DNA of 64,000 bases. Source: an uncultured bacterium. GTDB lineage: Bacteria; Bacillota; Clostridia; Oscillospirales; Ruminococcaceae. Below, one piece after another: positions 43,363-52,127 of the stretch; position 1 is the stretch's first letter; every line of letters begins with the position of its first letter. The stretch lies in NCBI GenBank assembly GCA_905215965.1, contig CAJMSD010000004.1, positions 1 to 64,000 of the forward strand. The letters run 5' to 3'. A model generated the notes under the pieces. That model ran no database searches. It was not told the origin of the DNA and saw only the letters and a list, made by a program, of their open reading frames with translations. Position numbers and translations under genes: made by a program.

Positions 43363-45018
43363 TTACTTATAAAGGCTTGACGCGGTTTTTGCAAGCTCGG
43401 CAAGCTCTTTTACCTTTTCGTTGCCGCCTGCCATTTGCTCCGCACATTTTATAACATGATCGTACGATGAATTTTCTTTGTATTCGGAGTTTTTCAAAAG
43501 CATTGCAAACTCGGCTACAGATGATGCAAGAAGCATATTATCGGACGGCTCGCTGTTATATTTTTCCATTCCCATTAAATCGGAAATATATTTTACCTCT
43601 CCTGCTGCCGTACTGTTTTCAGATTCCGGTTCCTTGTATGCTATTGAAAGCTTGCAAAGCTCGGTCCTTGCGGAGGTATCGGCAGCTTCGTTCTTATGCT
43701 CCGAAGCAAATTCAAGTTCGATACCGTCATAAACTCCTGCCGCATCGGTCAGCTGCACCTCGTAAAGCGCGGTCACGCTATGGCCTGAGCCTACCTCTCC
43801 TGCATCTTTCGCGTCATTTACAAAATCATGCGCGTCCATAAGCCTGTTGTCGTATCCGATAAGACGATACGCCTTGACTTGTGACGGATTGAATTCAACC
43901 TGGATCTTAACATCTTTGGCTACGGTATACATCAAACTGCTCATTTCATTTACAAGAACTCTCTGCGCTTCCGCTATTGAATCTATGTAGCTGTAGTTGC
44001 CGTTTCCGTTATCGGCAAGAGCTTCAAGGCGGCTGTCTTTAATATTCTCAGTTCCGAATCCCAGAACAGAAAGATATATTCCCATATCGCGCTTTGATTC
44101 TATAAGCTCTTTAAGCTCGCTTTCGGAGGAAGCTCCCACGTTCAGATCGCCGTCTGTAGCGATTATAACTCTGTTATTTCCGCCGCTTATAAAGTATTCC
44201 TCAGCAATTCTGTATGCCTGTTCGATTCCGCCCTCGCCGTTCGTGCTTCCGTTTGCCGTTATCGAATAAAGAGCTTCAAGTATTTCGTCTTTACGGCTTG
44301 CGTCTGCTCCCTCTATCAGCGTGCTGCTTGAATTTGCATACGTTACTATAGAGATACGATCATTTGGTGAAAGCTCTTCGGCAAGCAAAGAAAACGCCGA
44401 CTGAACAAGTGGAAGCTTATTATATGACGACATCGAACCGGAAGAATCAATAAGGAAAACTATATTTGAATCCGGAGATTCTTCGCTTTTAATCTCTTCC
44501 GCCTGTATGCCCACCATAAGCAGCTTGCTTAAAGGATTCCACGGACAATCGGCAAGCTCTGTATATCGGCTGAATTTTTCGTTATTCTCAGGCTGAGGAT
44601 AATCATAATCAAAATAGTTTAGGAACTCTTCAATACGAACCGCACCGTCGGGAATAATGCTTCCGTCCTCTATGATTCGGCGTACATTTGCATAGGACGC
44701 TGTATCCACGTCGGCTGAAAAGGTTGACAGCGGCTCGGATTTCGGGTCTTTGAAGCCGCTCTCGATTATTGTCACATACTCTTCGGCAGGAGAAACAGGT
44801 TCAGGCTCGCTGTAATACTCGTCGCTCGACTCACTGTATTCCGCTGACTCCTCGCTTGATTCATACTCTTTTCTCTGATAATTATTATCATAATAGCTGC
44901 TTTCGTAATTATATCCGCTGCTATGCTTTTCTCCGCTGTCGGCACAGCTGAAAAATGCTGTGGAAGCCGTTGTACATACTAAAGCTATTGCTGCAAAACG
45001 TGATAACTTTTTACTCAT
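43363..45018 (-). CDS. VWA-domain lipoprotein, YfbK-like
   Basis: 551 residues. N-terminal signal with a probable lipobox AFFSC, followed by a low-complexity Ser/Glu/Tyr segment (about 35-75), then a YfbK-like leader (FSADVDTASYANVRRII, NYFDYDYPQPE) and a von Willebrand A domain with the MIDAS motif FLIDSSGSMSSYNK near 180. A C-terminal domain like DUF3520 follows. Such proteins bind metal and partner proteins at the cell surface; the function is unknown. Start at 45018 follows GAGGAGG; the reading from 45081 starts before the promoter's -10. Confidence 0.85.
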   Translation of the reverse strand: MSKKLSRFAAIALVCTTASTAFFSCADSGEKHSSGYNYESSYYDNNYQRKEYESSEESAEYSESSDEYYSEPEPVSPAEEYVTIIESGFKDPKSEPLSTFSADVDTASYANVRRIIEDGSIIPDGAVRIEEFLNYFDYDYPQPENNEKFSRYTELADCPWNPLSKLLMVGIQAEEIKSEESPDSNIVFLIDSSGSMSSYNKLPLVQSAFSLLAEELSPNDRISIVTYANSSSTLIEGADASRKDEILEALYSITANGSTNGEGGIEQAYRIAEEYFISGGNNRVIIATDGDLNVGASSESELKELIESKRDMGIYLSVLGFGTENIKDSRLEALADNGNGNYSYIDSIAEAQRVLVNEMSSLMYTVAKDVKIQVEFNPSQVKAYRLIGYDNRLMDAHDFVNDAKDAGEVGSGHSVTALYEVQLTDAAGVYDGIELEFASEHKNEAADTSARTELCKLSIAYKEPESENSTAAGEVKYISDLMGMEKYNSEPSDNMLLASSVAEFAMLLKNSEYKENSSYDHVIKCAEQMAGGNEKVKELAELAKTASSLYK

Positions 45019-45063
45019 AATAAATACCTCCTCAGGAAAAATTTTCCGTTTTTCTATAGTTTT

Positions 45064-45092
45064 ATTATAGTCCACTAACACAGAATTAGCAA
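45064..45092 (-). promoter_or_regulatory. VWA-gene promoter
   Basis: Leftward TTGCTA (45087-45092), 17 bases, TATAAT (45064-45069), about 45 bases before the start. Confidence 0.6.
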
Positions 45093-45280
45093 TAACAGGA
45101 AATTATCAATATTAATACAATACTTGGACAGGAAATTTACACGCCGATTTAATTTGATTACACCTATATGACAAAAATTAAAAAATTTCTTCCTCAAAAA
45201 CATAAAATCAGGCATAAACTGCGCTGAACCGACAAATAATAAGAAATGTCAAAAAAGTAAAAATCAGTAACGGCGGCTGT

Positions 45281-45321
45281 AAGAAATTTCTTGTTGCAAA
45301 AATCTGTTTTCTGCATAAAAT
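45281..45321 (+). promoter_or_regulatory. Candidate promoter of the small RNA, with a flanking palindrome
   Basis: TTGCAA (45294-45299), 16 bases, TAAAAT (45316-45321), which would start transcription near 45327. The perfect 12-bp palindrome AAGAAATTTCTT (45281-45292) abuts the -35 and could be an operator. Confidence 0.4.
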
Positions 45322-45326
45322 AAAAT

Positions 45327-45459
45327 AAACAGCAGTCTGATATATTAATGCATCTCGAAGGTGGCTGCGGTCGCGCCCTTGAACAGCCTCGGGATAAATA
45401 TATAAAACTGCTGTTTTGAGATAGATCGAGCCTTGTCGTCAGATAAGGCTCTGCTTTTT
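45327..45459 (+). ncRNA. Candidate structured small RNA
   Basis: A perfect 10-bp outer stem AAACAGCAGT (45327-45336) / ACTGCTGTTT (45407-45416) encloses further pairs: TATATT/AATATA, ATCTCGA/TCGGGAT and GGCTG/CAGCC. A bulged AAGG (45358-45361) can pair with CCTT (45377-45380) in the loop as a pseudoknot. A rho-independent terminator (GAGCCTT / AAGGCTC, then TGCTTTTT) ends it at 45459, overlapping the 3' end of spoIIID on the opposite strand. There is no + strand gene after it, so it would be a stand-alone RNA. It does not match 16S, tRNA, SRP RNA, RNase P or tmRNA by eye; class unknown. Confidence 0.55.
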
Positions 45460-45723
45460 CGGAGCTTTTTTAATAGCAAGCTGCTGATATTTCAGCTTGG
45501 TCGCAAGACCTCCGCGGATATGACGTTCCTGTTTATTTATTTCGAGAATATCCTTGACCTGAGCATAAAGCGCCGAATCTATCTTAGGCAGTCGCTCGCT
45601 TACGTCCTTATGAACCGTACTTTTGGAAATACCGAACTTCTTTGCGGCTGAACGAACAGTCGCCTTGTTTTCAATTATGAACTGCCCGAGTATGACAGCT
45701 CGCTGATCTGGATGAGTTTTCAC
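45439..45723 (-). CDS. spoIIID: Sporulation transcription factor SpoIIID
   Basis: 94 residues. It matches SpoIIID across its length: ILGQFIIENKATVRSAAKKF, then the helix-turn-helix phrase GISKSTVHKDVSERLPKID and RHIRGGLATKLKYQ. SpoIIID controls mother-cell genes in endospore formation. GTG at 45723 is chosen because GGAG lies 8 bases upstream and includes the other GTG at 45732. The presence of this gene suggests that the organism has or had sporulation. Confidence 0.94.
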   Translation of the reverse strand: MKTHPDQRAVILGQFIIENKATVRSAAKKFGISKSTVHKDVSERLPKIDSALYAQVKDILEINKQERHIRGGLATKLKYQQLAIKKAPKKQSLI

Positions 45724-45811
45724 ACGATTCACTCCAATACAAATGTACTAACTGAAAGTACTTTTCAGCGGATAGTAAATTTATATGCCGAAAAAACGGA
45801 AATCATTACAG

Positions 45812-45841
45812 CAAAAAATAAGGCGGATATTTCTATCCGCC
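45812..45841 (-). terminator. Terminator after the large solute-binding lipoprotein
   Basis: Leftward stem GGCGGATA / TATCCGCC with a 4-base loop, followed by TTATTTTTT. Confidence 0.82.
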
Positions 45842-45860
45842 CAAATGAAACAATTATTTT

Positions 45861-48155
45861 TTATCCCTGTTCCGGAAGATATATCGTGACCTTGCTTTGT
45901 AAAATGTCGGCGCACTGCTCGGCGCTGCAGCCGCCCTCCATAAAGTTTCTCAGTTCATTGTATATTATGTTCTCCGAGCACTCATATGGAAGGTACGTAT
46001 TATATAAATTTCCCTTGTTCACCATTGAAATAATATCATCTGTCTTATCGATGTATTCCTGCGTAATTTCGCCGAGATTTACCGTATATTTTTCGTCATA
46101 CATATCGCTGTAGCAGATCTTTACGCCCTTTTCAGAATCGGAATCATATGTAAGATCCTCATCCAGCCGAATTTTCATTGCGCTTTTTGTGATCGGGAAT
46201 CCCCACCACGCTCCGCTTTCGGACATTTCCGCAAAATATTCATCGCTTATCCTTGACTTTATAAAATCCCACGCAAGCTCCTTGTTTTCACTGCTTTCCG
46301 AAACAGCGTACATATCCATAAAGTTGGCTGTAAAATCATCTCCGAGGTAAGTAACAGGCTCACCGAAAACGCCCTTTTCAATGCGCAGACAGTCGCTGTA
46401 GTTTCCGATGCTCTCATACGTATTAAGTATTTCCCTGTCCTCCAAAAAACGCTTGTTACGCTTCACTGTAGCCTCAATATCCTCTTCTTCGTCACTATAT
46501 TCAGGCTCAAGAACAGCCGCTTCATTTACATAATTCAGCATATCAATAAACACGCCGCTGTCAAAATTGCAGGTTCTTTTTTCCATATCGACATAATCAT
46601 ATATTTCAAAAACCTGCCACAGCCTTTCCCATTTGCTTTCGGGATTGATTCCGTCGGGCAGATTCTTTATAAAATCAAGCTTCGTCTCATTATTCCAGTC
46701 CTCAATGCCTTCGGCATATTTCGTCTTGCACACCGTTCCTGTATCAATTAAGAATGTTGACGGCATACAGTAAAGCTTTCCGTCCTTTTCGGCAAGATCG
46801 ATTATGTTCGAAACAAAATCATCGCGGCTGATCTCACTGTCATTTTCGATAAGCTCATTAAGGTCACAGCAAGCTCCCTTTTCCATAATATCGACTCCTC
46901 CGAATGTCGTGCCGTTAAAGAGCATATAGATATCCGGAGTATTTCCTGCAAGAAGATCCTCGGTAAATTCCGGGATAGTATCATCTTCTCCCCATGTGTA
47001 TTCTTTTATCTTAACAATGTAATCCGACTGCGAATCATTGAACTCCTCTACTTCTTCGGCAAGTATGACTGAAGAATCTTCACAGCCGATCGTAATCACA
47101 GGAATATCTTCAAGCTCTGAGAGATCACACTGAGTATAACGGCGTATTTTTCCGCTCCAATTGCTGTAATTGGTCTCATTAAAAATAAAATCTCCGTTCT
47201 CTTCCATTATGAAATCACCGAGAGAATTTACATTAAGCCCTGAATCCGATATACTGAACAGCGGAACTATCGAAGCATCCTCCGATTTAATACCATATAC
47301 AGCAGTACGGGAATTAAGGAACATATCATATTCTCCCGTACCGGGACGAATAAGTCCATATACGCTTGCAGACATTTCATACTCGACAGAGGTATCGTTT
47401 ATCTCGGCATTATCGGGATTCACGGTACAGAGCTTCAGCTTGCTTTCTCCCGATTTAACGGCGCAAATTAAATTACCCTTGCTGTCTTTGCCTATCTGCT
47501 CAAGCTTGTCTCCTTCGATTTTTCCTTTAACGCTGCCGTCTATCCCGAGCATATAATAACTGCCGTTAATACATACAAACGCTCTGTCTCCCGAAGCCGC
47601 GATACCGGAAATTATTGTTTCCTTAGCGCCTATAAGCTCTGCGCTGCCCTTTATCTCGTTCGAAGAAACAAGCGTACCGTCAACAGAATACTTTTCAATT
47701 TTAAGCGTGTAAACCGCAGCGGCATCGTACTCATCCGCGTCATAATCATCGGCAGACGGATCGGGATCGGGAAGATCTCCGTAATCTACACTGTTTACAA
47801 TACTAATAATGCTGCCGTCATCAATTACGTCAAAATCATATGATGTACCGAAATCAAAGTCCGGAATTTCAAGCGTATTAAAGCTTTCAAGCTTTGAATC
47901 GGCTGTCCAGAAAGCAGTGCCATCACTTCCCATGCCGCAGAACAAATAATTCTGTCCCTTATTGTACGGAAGCATTTTATAGGCAAGCTGCATATCACTC
48001 GGCTTGTCTATAATTGATTTCTTATATGCCGTTTCGTTCATTTCCTCAGCTATCGTATTCTTTGGCTGTTTTTCTTTTCCGGTTGTGCTTGATTTGCATG
48101 ATACTGCTCCTGTGCAAATTATAAGCGCTGTTAAAAATGCGGTCAATTTTTTCAT
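45861..48155 (-). CDS. Lipoprotein: beta-propeller-like domain fused to an extracellular solute-binding domain
   Basis: 764 residues. Lipobox AVSC after the signal MKKLTAFLTALIICTG. Residues about 60-360 are a repetitive beta-rich region with propeller-like phrases (DGSIISIVNSVDYG, ISGIAASGDRAFVCI, IGKDSKGNLICAV, LGDFIMEENGDFIF). Residues about 365-764 resemble a family 1 solute-binding protein (ILAEEVEEFNDSQSDY, PDIYMLFNGTTFGG, AWDFIKS with GFPITKSAM). No permease or ATPase gene is adjacent. It shares an upstream promoter element with the two solute-binding genes at 56552 and 58100. AAAGGAGAA site. Confidence 0.8.
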   Translation of the reverse strand: MKKLTAFLTALIICTGAVSCKSSTTGKEKQPKNTIAEEMNETAYKKSIIDKPSDMQLAYKMLPYNKGQNYLFCGMGSDGTAFWTADSKLESFNTLEIPDFDFGTSYDFDVIDDGSIISIVNSVDYGDLPDPDPSADDYDADEYDAAAVYTLKIEKYSVDGTLVSSNEIKGSAELIGAKETIISGIAASGDRAFVCINGSYYMLGIDGSVKGKIEGDKLEQIGKDSKGNLICAVKSGESKLKLCTVNPDNAEINDTSVEYEMSASVYGLIRPGTGEYDMFLNSRTAVYGIKSEDASIVPLFSISDSGLNVNSLGDFIMEENGDFIFNETNYSNWSGKIRRYTQCDLSELEDIPVITIGCEDSSVILAEEVEEFNDSQSDYIVKIKEYTWGEDDTIPEFTEDLLAGNTPDIYMLFNGTTFGGVDIMEKGACCDLNELIENDSEISRDDFVSNIIDLAEKDGKLYCMPSTFLIDTGTVCKTKYAEGIEDWNNETKLDFIKNLPDGINPESKWERLWQVFEIYDYVDMEKRTCNFDSGVFIDMLNYVNEAAVLEPEYSDEEEDIEATVKRNKRFLEDREILNTYESIGNYSDCLRIEKGVFGEPVTYLGDDFTANFMDMYAVSESSENKELAWDFIKSRISDEYFAEMSESGAWWGFPITKSAMKIRLDEDLTYDSDSEKGVKICYSDMYDEKYTVNLGEITQEYIDKTDDIISMVNKGNLYNTYLPYECSENIIYNELRNFMEGGCSAEQCADILQSKVTIYLPEQG

Positions 48156-48210
48156 TTAAAGTTCTCCTTTCAGATGCAATAATGTAAGAAACAGTTTCGA
48201 GTTTCTATAT

Positions 48211-48247
48211 AATAGTGATTTCTGCACCGAAAAAAGACGAAGTTAAA
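48211..48247 (-). promoter_or_regulatory. Shared upstream element, copy 3
   Basis: Leftward AACTTCGTCTTTTTT, 8 variable bases, then AATCACTATT, ending 56 bases before the start codon of the gene at 45861. The same two blocks with the same spacing occur upstream of the two solute-binding genes at 56552 and 58100. The ACTATT block with following TA could be a -10. Confidence 0.65.
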
Positions 48248-48290
48248 ATAAAAAAATAAAACGTCAGCACACAACTCTGCATACTGACGT
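48245..48290 (-). terminator. Terminator after sbcC
   Basis: Leftward stem ACGTCAG / CTGACGT (perfect 7 bp) followed by a T-rich tract of about 15 bases. Confidence 0.75.
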
Positions 48291-48303
48291 AAATCATATA
48301 TTA

Positions 48304-50937
48304 TTATTTTTCTATGCGGAGAACGCTTCCCGACGGAGTTTTGCTCACTATGATCTTATTATCTATACCGATCTTCAGCTCGGGAACGTGAGAAATTATC
48401 CCTATAAGCCTTTTTCCGTCCGCAAGACGGGATATCATATTCATGGTCAAGCGCAGGGTATTTTCATCAAGCGTGCCGAATCCCTCGTCAATAAACATTG
48501 AATCAAGCCTTACACCTCCGCTTCCTGCCTGAACAATATCGGAAAGTCCAAGCGCAAGTGCAAGGGAAGCCATGAACGATTCTCCTCCCGATAAAGTTGA
48601 AACGTCTCTCCACGAGCCTGTAAGGCTGTCAAGCACCTCCAGCTCAAGACCACTCTGAGAACGATAATTTCCGGCTTCTTTTCTGCATCTCAGAGTAAAG
48701 CCTCCGTCCGTGAGCGCTGAAAGCCGTTTATTTGCGGCAGATATCACATTCTTGAAATAATACTGCTGAATATACGTTTCAAAGCTTATCTTCACCTTGT
48801 TGGAAAGCTGTCCGCTCACCGCAGAATAGACCTCGTTGACAATTATCCACTCCTTCTGCACATCTCTTTTTTTGCGTGCAAGAGATTTTGACTTCGCGAT
48901 CACTCCCGTATTATTGTCAACGGCTTTTGCCAGCAGCTTTTCAGTTTGAGATAAAATGTCCCTCTTCTGACAGCAGGTCTTGTACTCCGTTTCAAGCTTG
49001 GCGACATCGACAATTTCTCTGCCGTCAATTTGCTCCGCAAGAGTTTTTATCTGCGCTTCGACCGATGTTTTTTGCTTATTAAAATCATCGATCAGTTTCT
49101 TCATGCATTTTAAATCGGAAGATTCAATAAGCGACGAAAGAAAATCGCTCTCATCTGAGAATCCATTGCAGCATATCGCTTTATTATATTCGTCGCATAG
49201 CTTTTCAAGCTCAGCGCTGTAGGTCTTTATCCTTTCGGACGCTTCATGACAGCTTTTTTCCCCGACTGCTTTCAGCTCGGACAATTCAATCACTTTATTT
49301 TTTAATTCTACCGCATTTTTTTCAAAAAAAGCCGCTTTTGCTTCCATATCGCTTATCTGCTTTTTCAGCTTTTCAGGATCTTCATCACAGGAACCCCCGA
49401 AGCCTTTTATTTGCTCCGCTGCCGATTCAAGCCTTGAAGCTGCTGCGGCAGCCTTGCTGCTCTGAATACTTTCGGCGTTTACGGCAGCTTCCGCGGCTCT
49501 TTCGGCTTCCTCCACCTGTTCGCGAGTCGGACAGTTCTCGGGAATCTTAGCTGGCTCCGGATGCTCTCTCGAACCGCAGACCGGACATTTTTCTCCCTCT
49601 GAAAGCTCTGCGGCAAGCAGACCTGCCTGTCCGCAATAAAAGCTCCTTTTGATTGACAATGCTCTATTTTTCAGACTTAATGAACGCTCGTTAAGCTTTT
49701 CGCTTTTTTCGCTTTCTGCCGCGTAGTCTTTTATCAAGCGTCTGTACTCCGAGATCATTTCCAAAGCTTTTTTGCGATCCCGAACCTCGTTTTTAAGCTT
49801 TTCCGCTTCCGGAAGCTTTGCGTCGGCATCGGCTGATTTAACCGTGTATGCTTCGAGCTCCGCAGCAATATGTTCGATATTTTCCAAAGCCGATGCATGA
49901 TCCGACCTTGCCTTTTCAAGGTCTTTTTTCCTATATGTAAATTTTTCTCTTATTGGCCTAATCTGCTCGGCAGCCTCTGCCCTCTTAACAGCTGCCGAAA
50001 GCTTCGATATTTTTTCCGCTCCGTTTGTCAGCTTTTCATATTCATCAGCCGCGTTTGTCCGCGCATTTATAAGCTTGTTGACGCTTTTGCCTTCGGTGAT
50101 TTTCACACTGAGAGCTTTCATATTTTCTTCGATTTTCAAAAGATCATTTTTCACAGAACCAAGCTGCTCATTGTTGCAGCGATTGTGATCCTCAAGCAGC
50201 TTTATTACCGTCTCTGCATTATCGGTGCTAATCGACAAACGGCGAATTTCTTCACTTTCATCACTGTTGTCCATTAAGAATATATCCGAAAGCTCGCGCG
50301 CAATATTCTCCTTAATTTTTTCCGATCTCTCGGTGCAGGAGCTGTTGAGCAGTTTAAGCTTCTCCTGAATTTCGCTGTAAAATGCAGTTCCGAAAAGCTT
50401 CTGAAACAGCTTTTTCCGCTCGTCGCTCTTAGAATTGAGAATTTTCATGAAATCGCCCTGTGCTATCATTACGGTCTGTGAAAACTGTTTTCGGGTCAAT
50501 CCGATGATCTCAGCGATCTTTGCGGAAATTTCATCAAGCCTTGAGTATACTTTTCCTGCTGATACGTCCGTAAGCTCAGCGGAATGCGATTCCTTCGTAA
50601 GCTCGCTTTTCGATTTCCCTTTTAGCTTTGCACGTTCATATTCCGGATTTCTTGTGATTATATAAGTTCTGCCTTTATGCATGAATTCATAAGTCACGTA
50701 GGTTTTTTCATCGGGCATTGCGTAATCCGAACGGAAAGATTTTCCTGTACGTTTCTCGGTACCACCACTTGCTTCTCCGTAAAGAGCAAAGGATATCGCA
50801 TCGAAAATCGTAGTTTTTCCTGCGCCTGTATCTCCCGTGATAAGAAAAACTCCATTGTTTCCAAATTCCGTAAAATCTATCTCCGTAGTCTGACGATACG
50901 GTCCGAATGCCGACATTTTAAGCTTTATCGGAGTCAT
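48304..50937 (-). CDS. sbcC: Exonuclease SbcCD ATPase subunit SbcC
   Basis: 877-residue SMC-like ATPase that works with SbcD to open DNA hairpins and process double-strand breaks. Walker A LITGDTGAGKTTIFD is near residue 35, the zinc hook CPVCGSREHPEP sits between two long coiled coils, and the C-terminal signature LSGGESFMASLAL with Walker B MFIDEGFGTLD closes the ATPase. Length is slightly below E. coli SbcC, as in other Firmicutes. The ATGA overlap with sbcD shows coupling. Confidence 0.95.
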   Translation of the reverse strand: MTPIKLKMSAFGPYRQTTEIDFTEFGNNGVFLITGDTGAGKTTIFDAISFALYGEASGGTEKRTGKSFRSDYAMPDEKTYVTYEFMHKGRTYIITRNPEYERAKLKGKSKSELTKESHSAELTDVSAGKVYSRLDEISAKIAEIIGLTRKQFSQTVMIAQGDFMKILNSKSDERKKLFQKLFGTAFYSEIQEKLKLLNSSCTERSEKIKENIARELSDIFLMDNSDESEEIRRLSISTDNAETVIKLLEDHNRCNNEQLGSVKNDLLKIEENMKALSVKITEGKSVNKLINARTNAADEYEKLTNGAEKISKLSAAVKRAEAAEQIRPIREKFTYRKKDLEKARSDHASALENIEHIAAELEAYTVKSADADAKLPEAEKLKNEVRDRKKALEMISEYRRLIKDYAAESEKSEKLNERSLSLKNRALSIKRSFYCGQAGLLAAELSEGEKCPVCGSREHPEPAKIPENCPTREQVEEAERAAEAAVNAESIQSSKAAAAASRLESAAEQIKGFGGSCDEDPEKLKKQISDMEAKAAFFEKNAVELKNKVIELSELKAVGEKSCHEASERIKTYSAELEKLCDEYNKAICCNGFSDESDFLSSLIESSDLKCMKKLIDDFNKQKTSVEAQIKTLAEQIDGREIVDVAKLETEYKTCCQKRDILSQTEKLLAKAVDNNTGVIAKSKSLARKKRDVQKEWIIVNEVYSAVSGQLSNKVKISFETYIQQYYFKNVISAANKRLSALTDGGFTLRCRKEAGNYRSQSGLELEVLDSLTGSWRDVSTLSGGESFMASLALALGLSDIVQAGSGGVRLDSMFIDEGFGTLDENTLRLTMNMISRLADGKRLIGIISHVPELKIGIDNKIIVSKTPSGSVLRIEK

Positions 50938-52055
50938 TTCTCATCATCGATCCCTTCAATTATTTTTTGGAGCAGCGTTATATGCTCCTCCGACGGCGGA
51001 ACATCATTGTTCATCATTCGATAAAAGTCGCTGAACAGCTCTAACGGAGATTTCTTCTCCACAGAATCATTTACATCCATCGTTATTTCACTGACAGATT
51101 TGGAATTTTCAACAGCAAATTTCATCATATTCGGAAAAACGGTGCGCAGGGAAATTCTTGCGTCCGGAGCAACATAATCATCGGTTGCGGTAACGCGCAC
51201 GTAATCTTCGGAATACGGCATTTCCATAAGCTCGTCCATACTGCCGCGCACCTCGCGTACATCATGCTCCTGCGAAAGCTCGACTGTTCGTATTTCTATG
51301 TTTCCTTTTTCGCGCAGCTCTGCAATTGTCACCGATTTTTTATGCATAGCCTCCGAAAACGAGTATTTCAGAGGCGATCCGCTGTATCGTATATGCGGAC
51401 GCAAAACATACTGAGGTCCGTGAATATGCCCCATTGCGGCATAATCAAAATCCTGAAAATTTTCCGCAGAAATATTATCAAGTCCACCTACGGCAAACAC
51501 TTCGGAATCGCACGTCTGCGCTCCTGTCACAAACTGATGTGAAATGATTATATTTCGCTCCGAGCTGTCAATTTCGGAATGAGCAAGAGCAATTCTGACG
51601 GCATCGTCATATGTCTCGATTTTTTCTTCGGGATAAAAGCTTCTTACTGACGACGGCTTGATGAACGGGAGAAGATGAATGCAGACATCTCCATACTCAT
51701 CGGTGAGCCTGTATGTTTCGGTCTTTCCGCAAAAGCCTCCGCAAATATTTATTCCGCTTCTGCTCATAAATTCGGAAAGATAATCAACTCTCTGCGGAGA
51801 ATCATGATTTCCGCTTATTATAAAAACTTCGGCGGACAGCTCCGAAAGATTCCATAAAAAGCTGTCAAACAGCGCCATAGCTTCGGCGGAAGGATTGGCT
51901 TTGTCATAAACGTCGCCTGCAATTATTACCGCATCGCATTTCTCCGACGCAGCTATCCCGACGATCTGATCCAGAACATTTTTTTGGTCGCCGAGCAAAC
52001 TTACGCCGTTCATTCTTTTTCCTATGTGCAGATCAGAGGTATGAAGAAATTTCAT
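50934..52055 (-). CDS. sbcD: Exonuclease SbcCD nuclease subunit SbcD
   Basis: 373-residue Mre11-type metallophosphoesterase. Motifs FLHTSDLHIGKR (start), IIAGDVYDKANPS, IISGNHDSPQRV, NIIISHQFV and YAAMGHIHGPQ give the full set of metal ligands. Start 52055 follows AGGAGATGA; the longer reading from 52091 runs into the terminator upstream. It shares its transcript with sbcC; an own promoter was not obvious. Confidence 0.95.
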   Translation of the reverse strand: MKFLHTSDLHIGKRMNGVSLLGDQKNVLDQIVGIAASEKCDAVIIAGDVYDKANPSAEAMALFDSFLWNLSELSAEVFIISGNHDSPQRVDYLSEFMSRSGINICGGFCGKTETYRLTDEYGDVCIHLLPFIKPSSVRSFYPEEKIETYDDAVRIALAHSEIDSSERNIIISHQFVTGAQTCDSEVFAVGGLDNISAENFQDFDYAAMGHIHGPQYVLRPHIRYSGSPLKYSFSEAMHKKSVTIAELREKGNIEIRTVELSQEHDVREVRGSMDELMEMPYSEDYVRVTATDDYVAPDARISLRTVFPNMMKFAVENSKSVSEITMDVNDSVEKKSPLELFSDFYRMMNNDVPPSEEHITLLQKIIEGIDDEK

Positions 52056-52071
52056 TAAATCATCTCCTAAA

Positions 52072-52103
52072 AATACGATCCCGCAGAACAATTCTGCGGG
52101 ATC
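52072..52103 (-). terminator. Terminator after the dockerin metalloprotease
   Basis: Leftward perfect 12-bp stem GATCCCGCAGAA / TTCTGCGGGATC with a 3-base loop, followed by GTATTTTT. It is just before the sbcD ribosome binding site. Confidence 0.85.
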
Positions 52104-52127
52104 GGCTGAGAATCTGTTTTCTTATAG

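Noticed and set aside
43319..43372. 17-codon + strand frame (MNLSAQEQSEDFRKYYL) with GAAAGGAAGTG before it
   Set aside because: It lies after a terminator, overlaps the end of the VWA gene and has no promoter; probably chance.
45327..45416. Riboswitch for the VWA gene (reading the structured region leftward)
   Set aside because: A good leftward promoter for the VWA gene lies at 45064-45092, downstream of the structure, and the terminator's T-run is on the + strand.
45724..45811. Near-palindrome CTGAAAGTACTTTTCAG before spoIIID as a regulator site
   Set aside because: It may be real, but no matching consensus was recognised and a SigE-type promoter could not be assigned with confidence.
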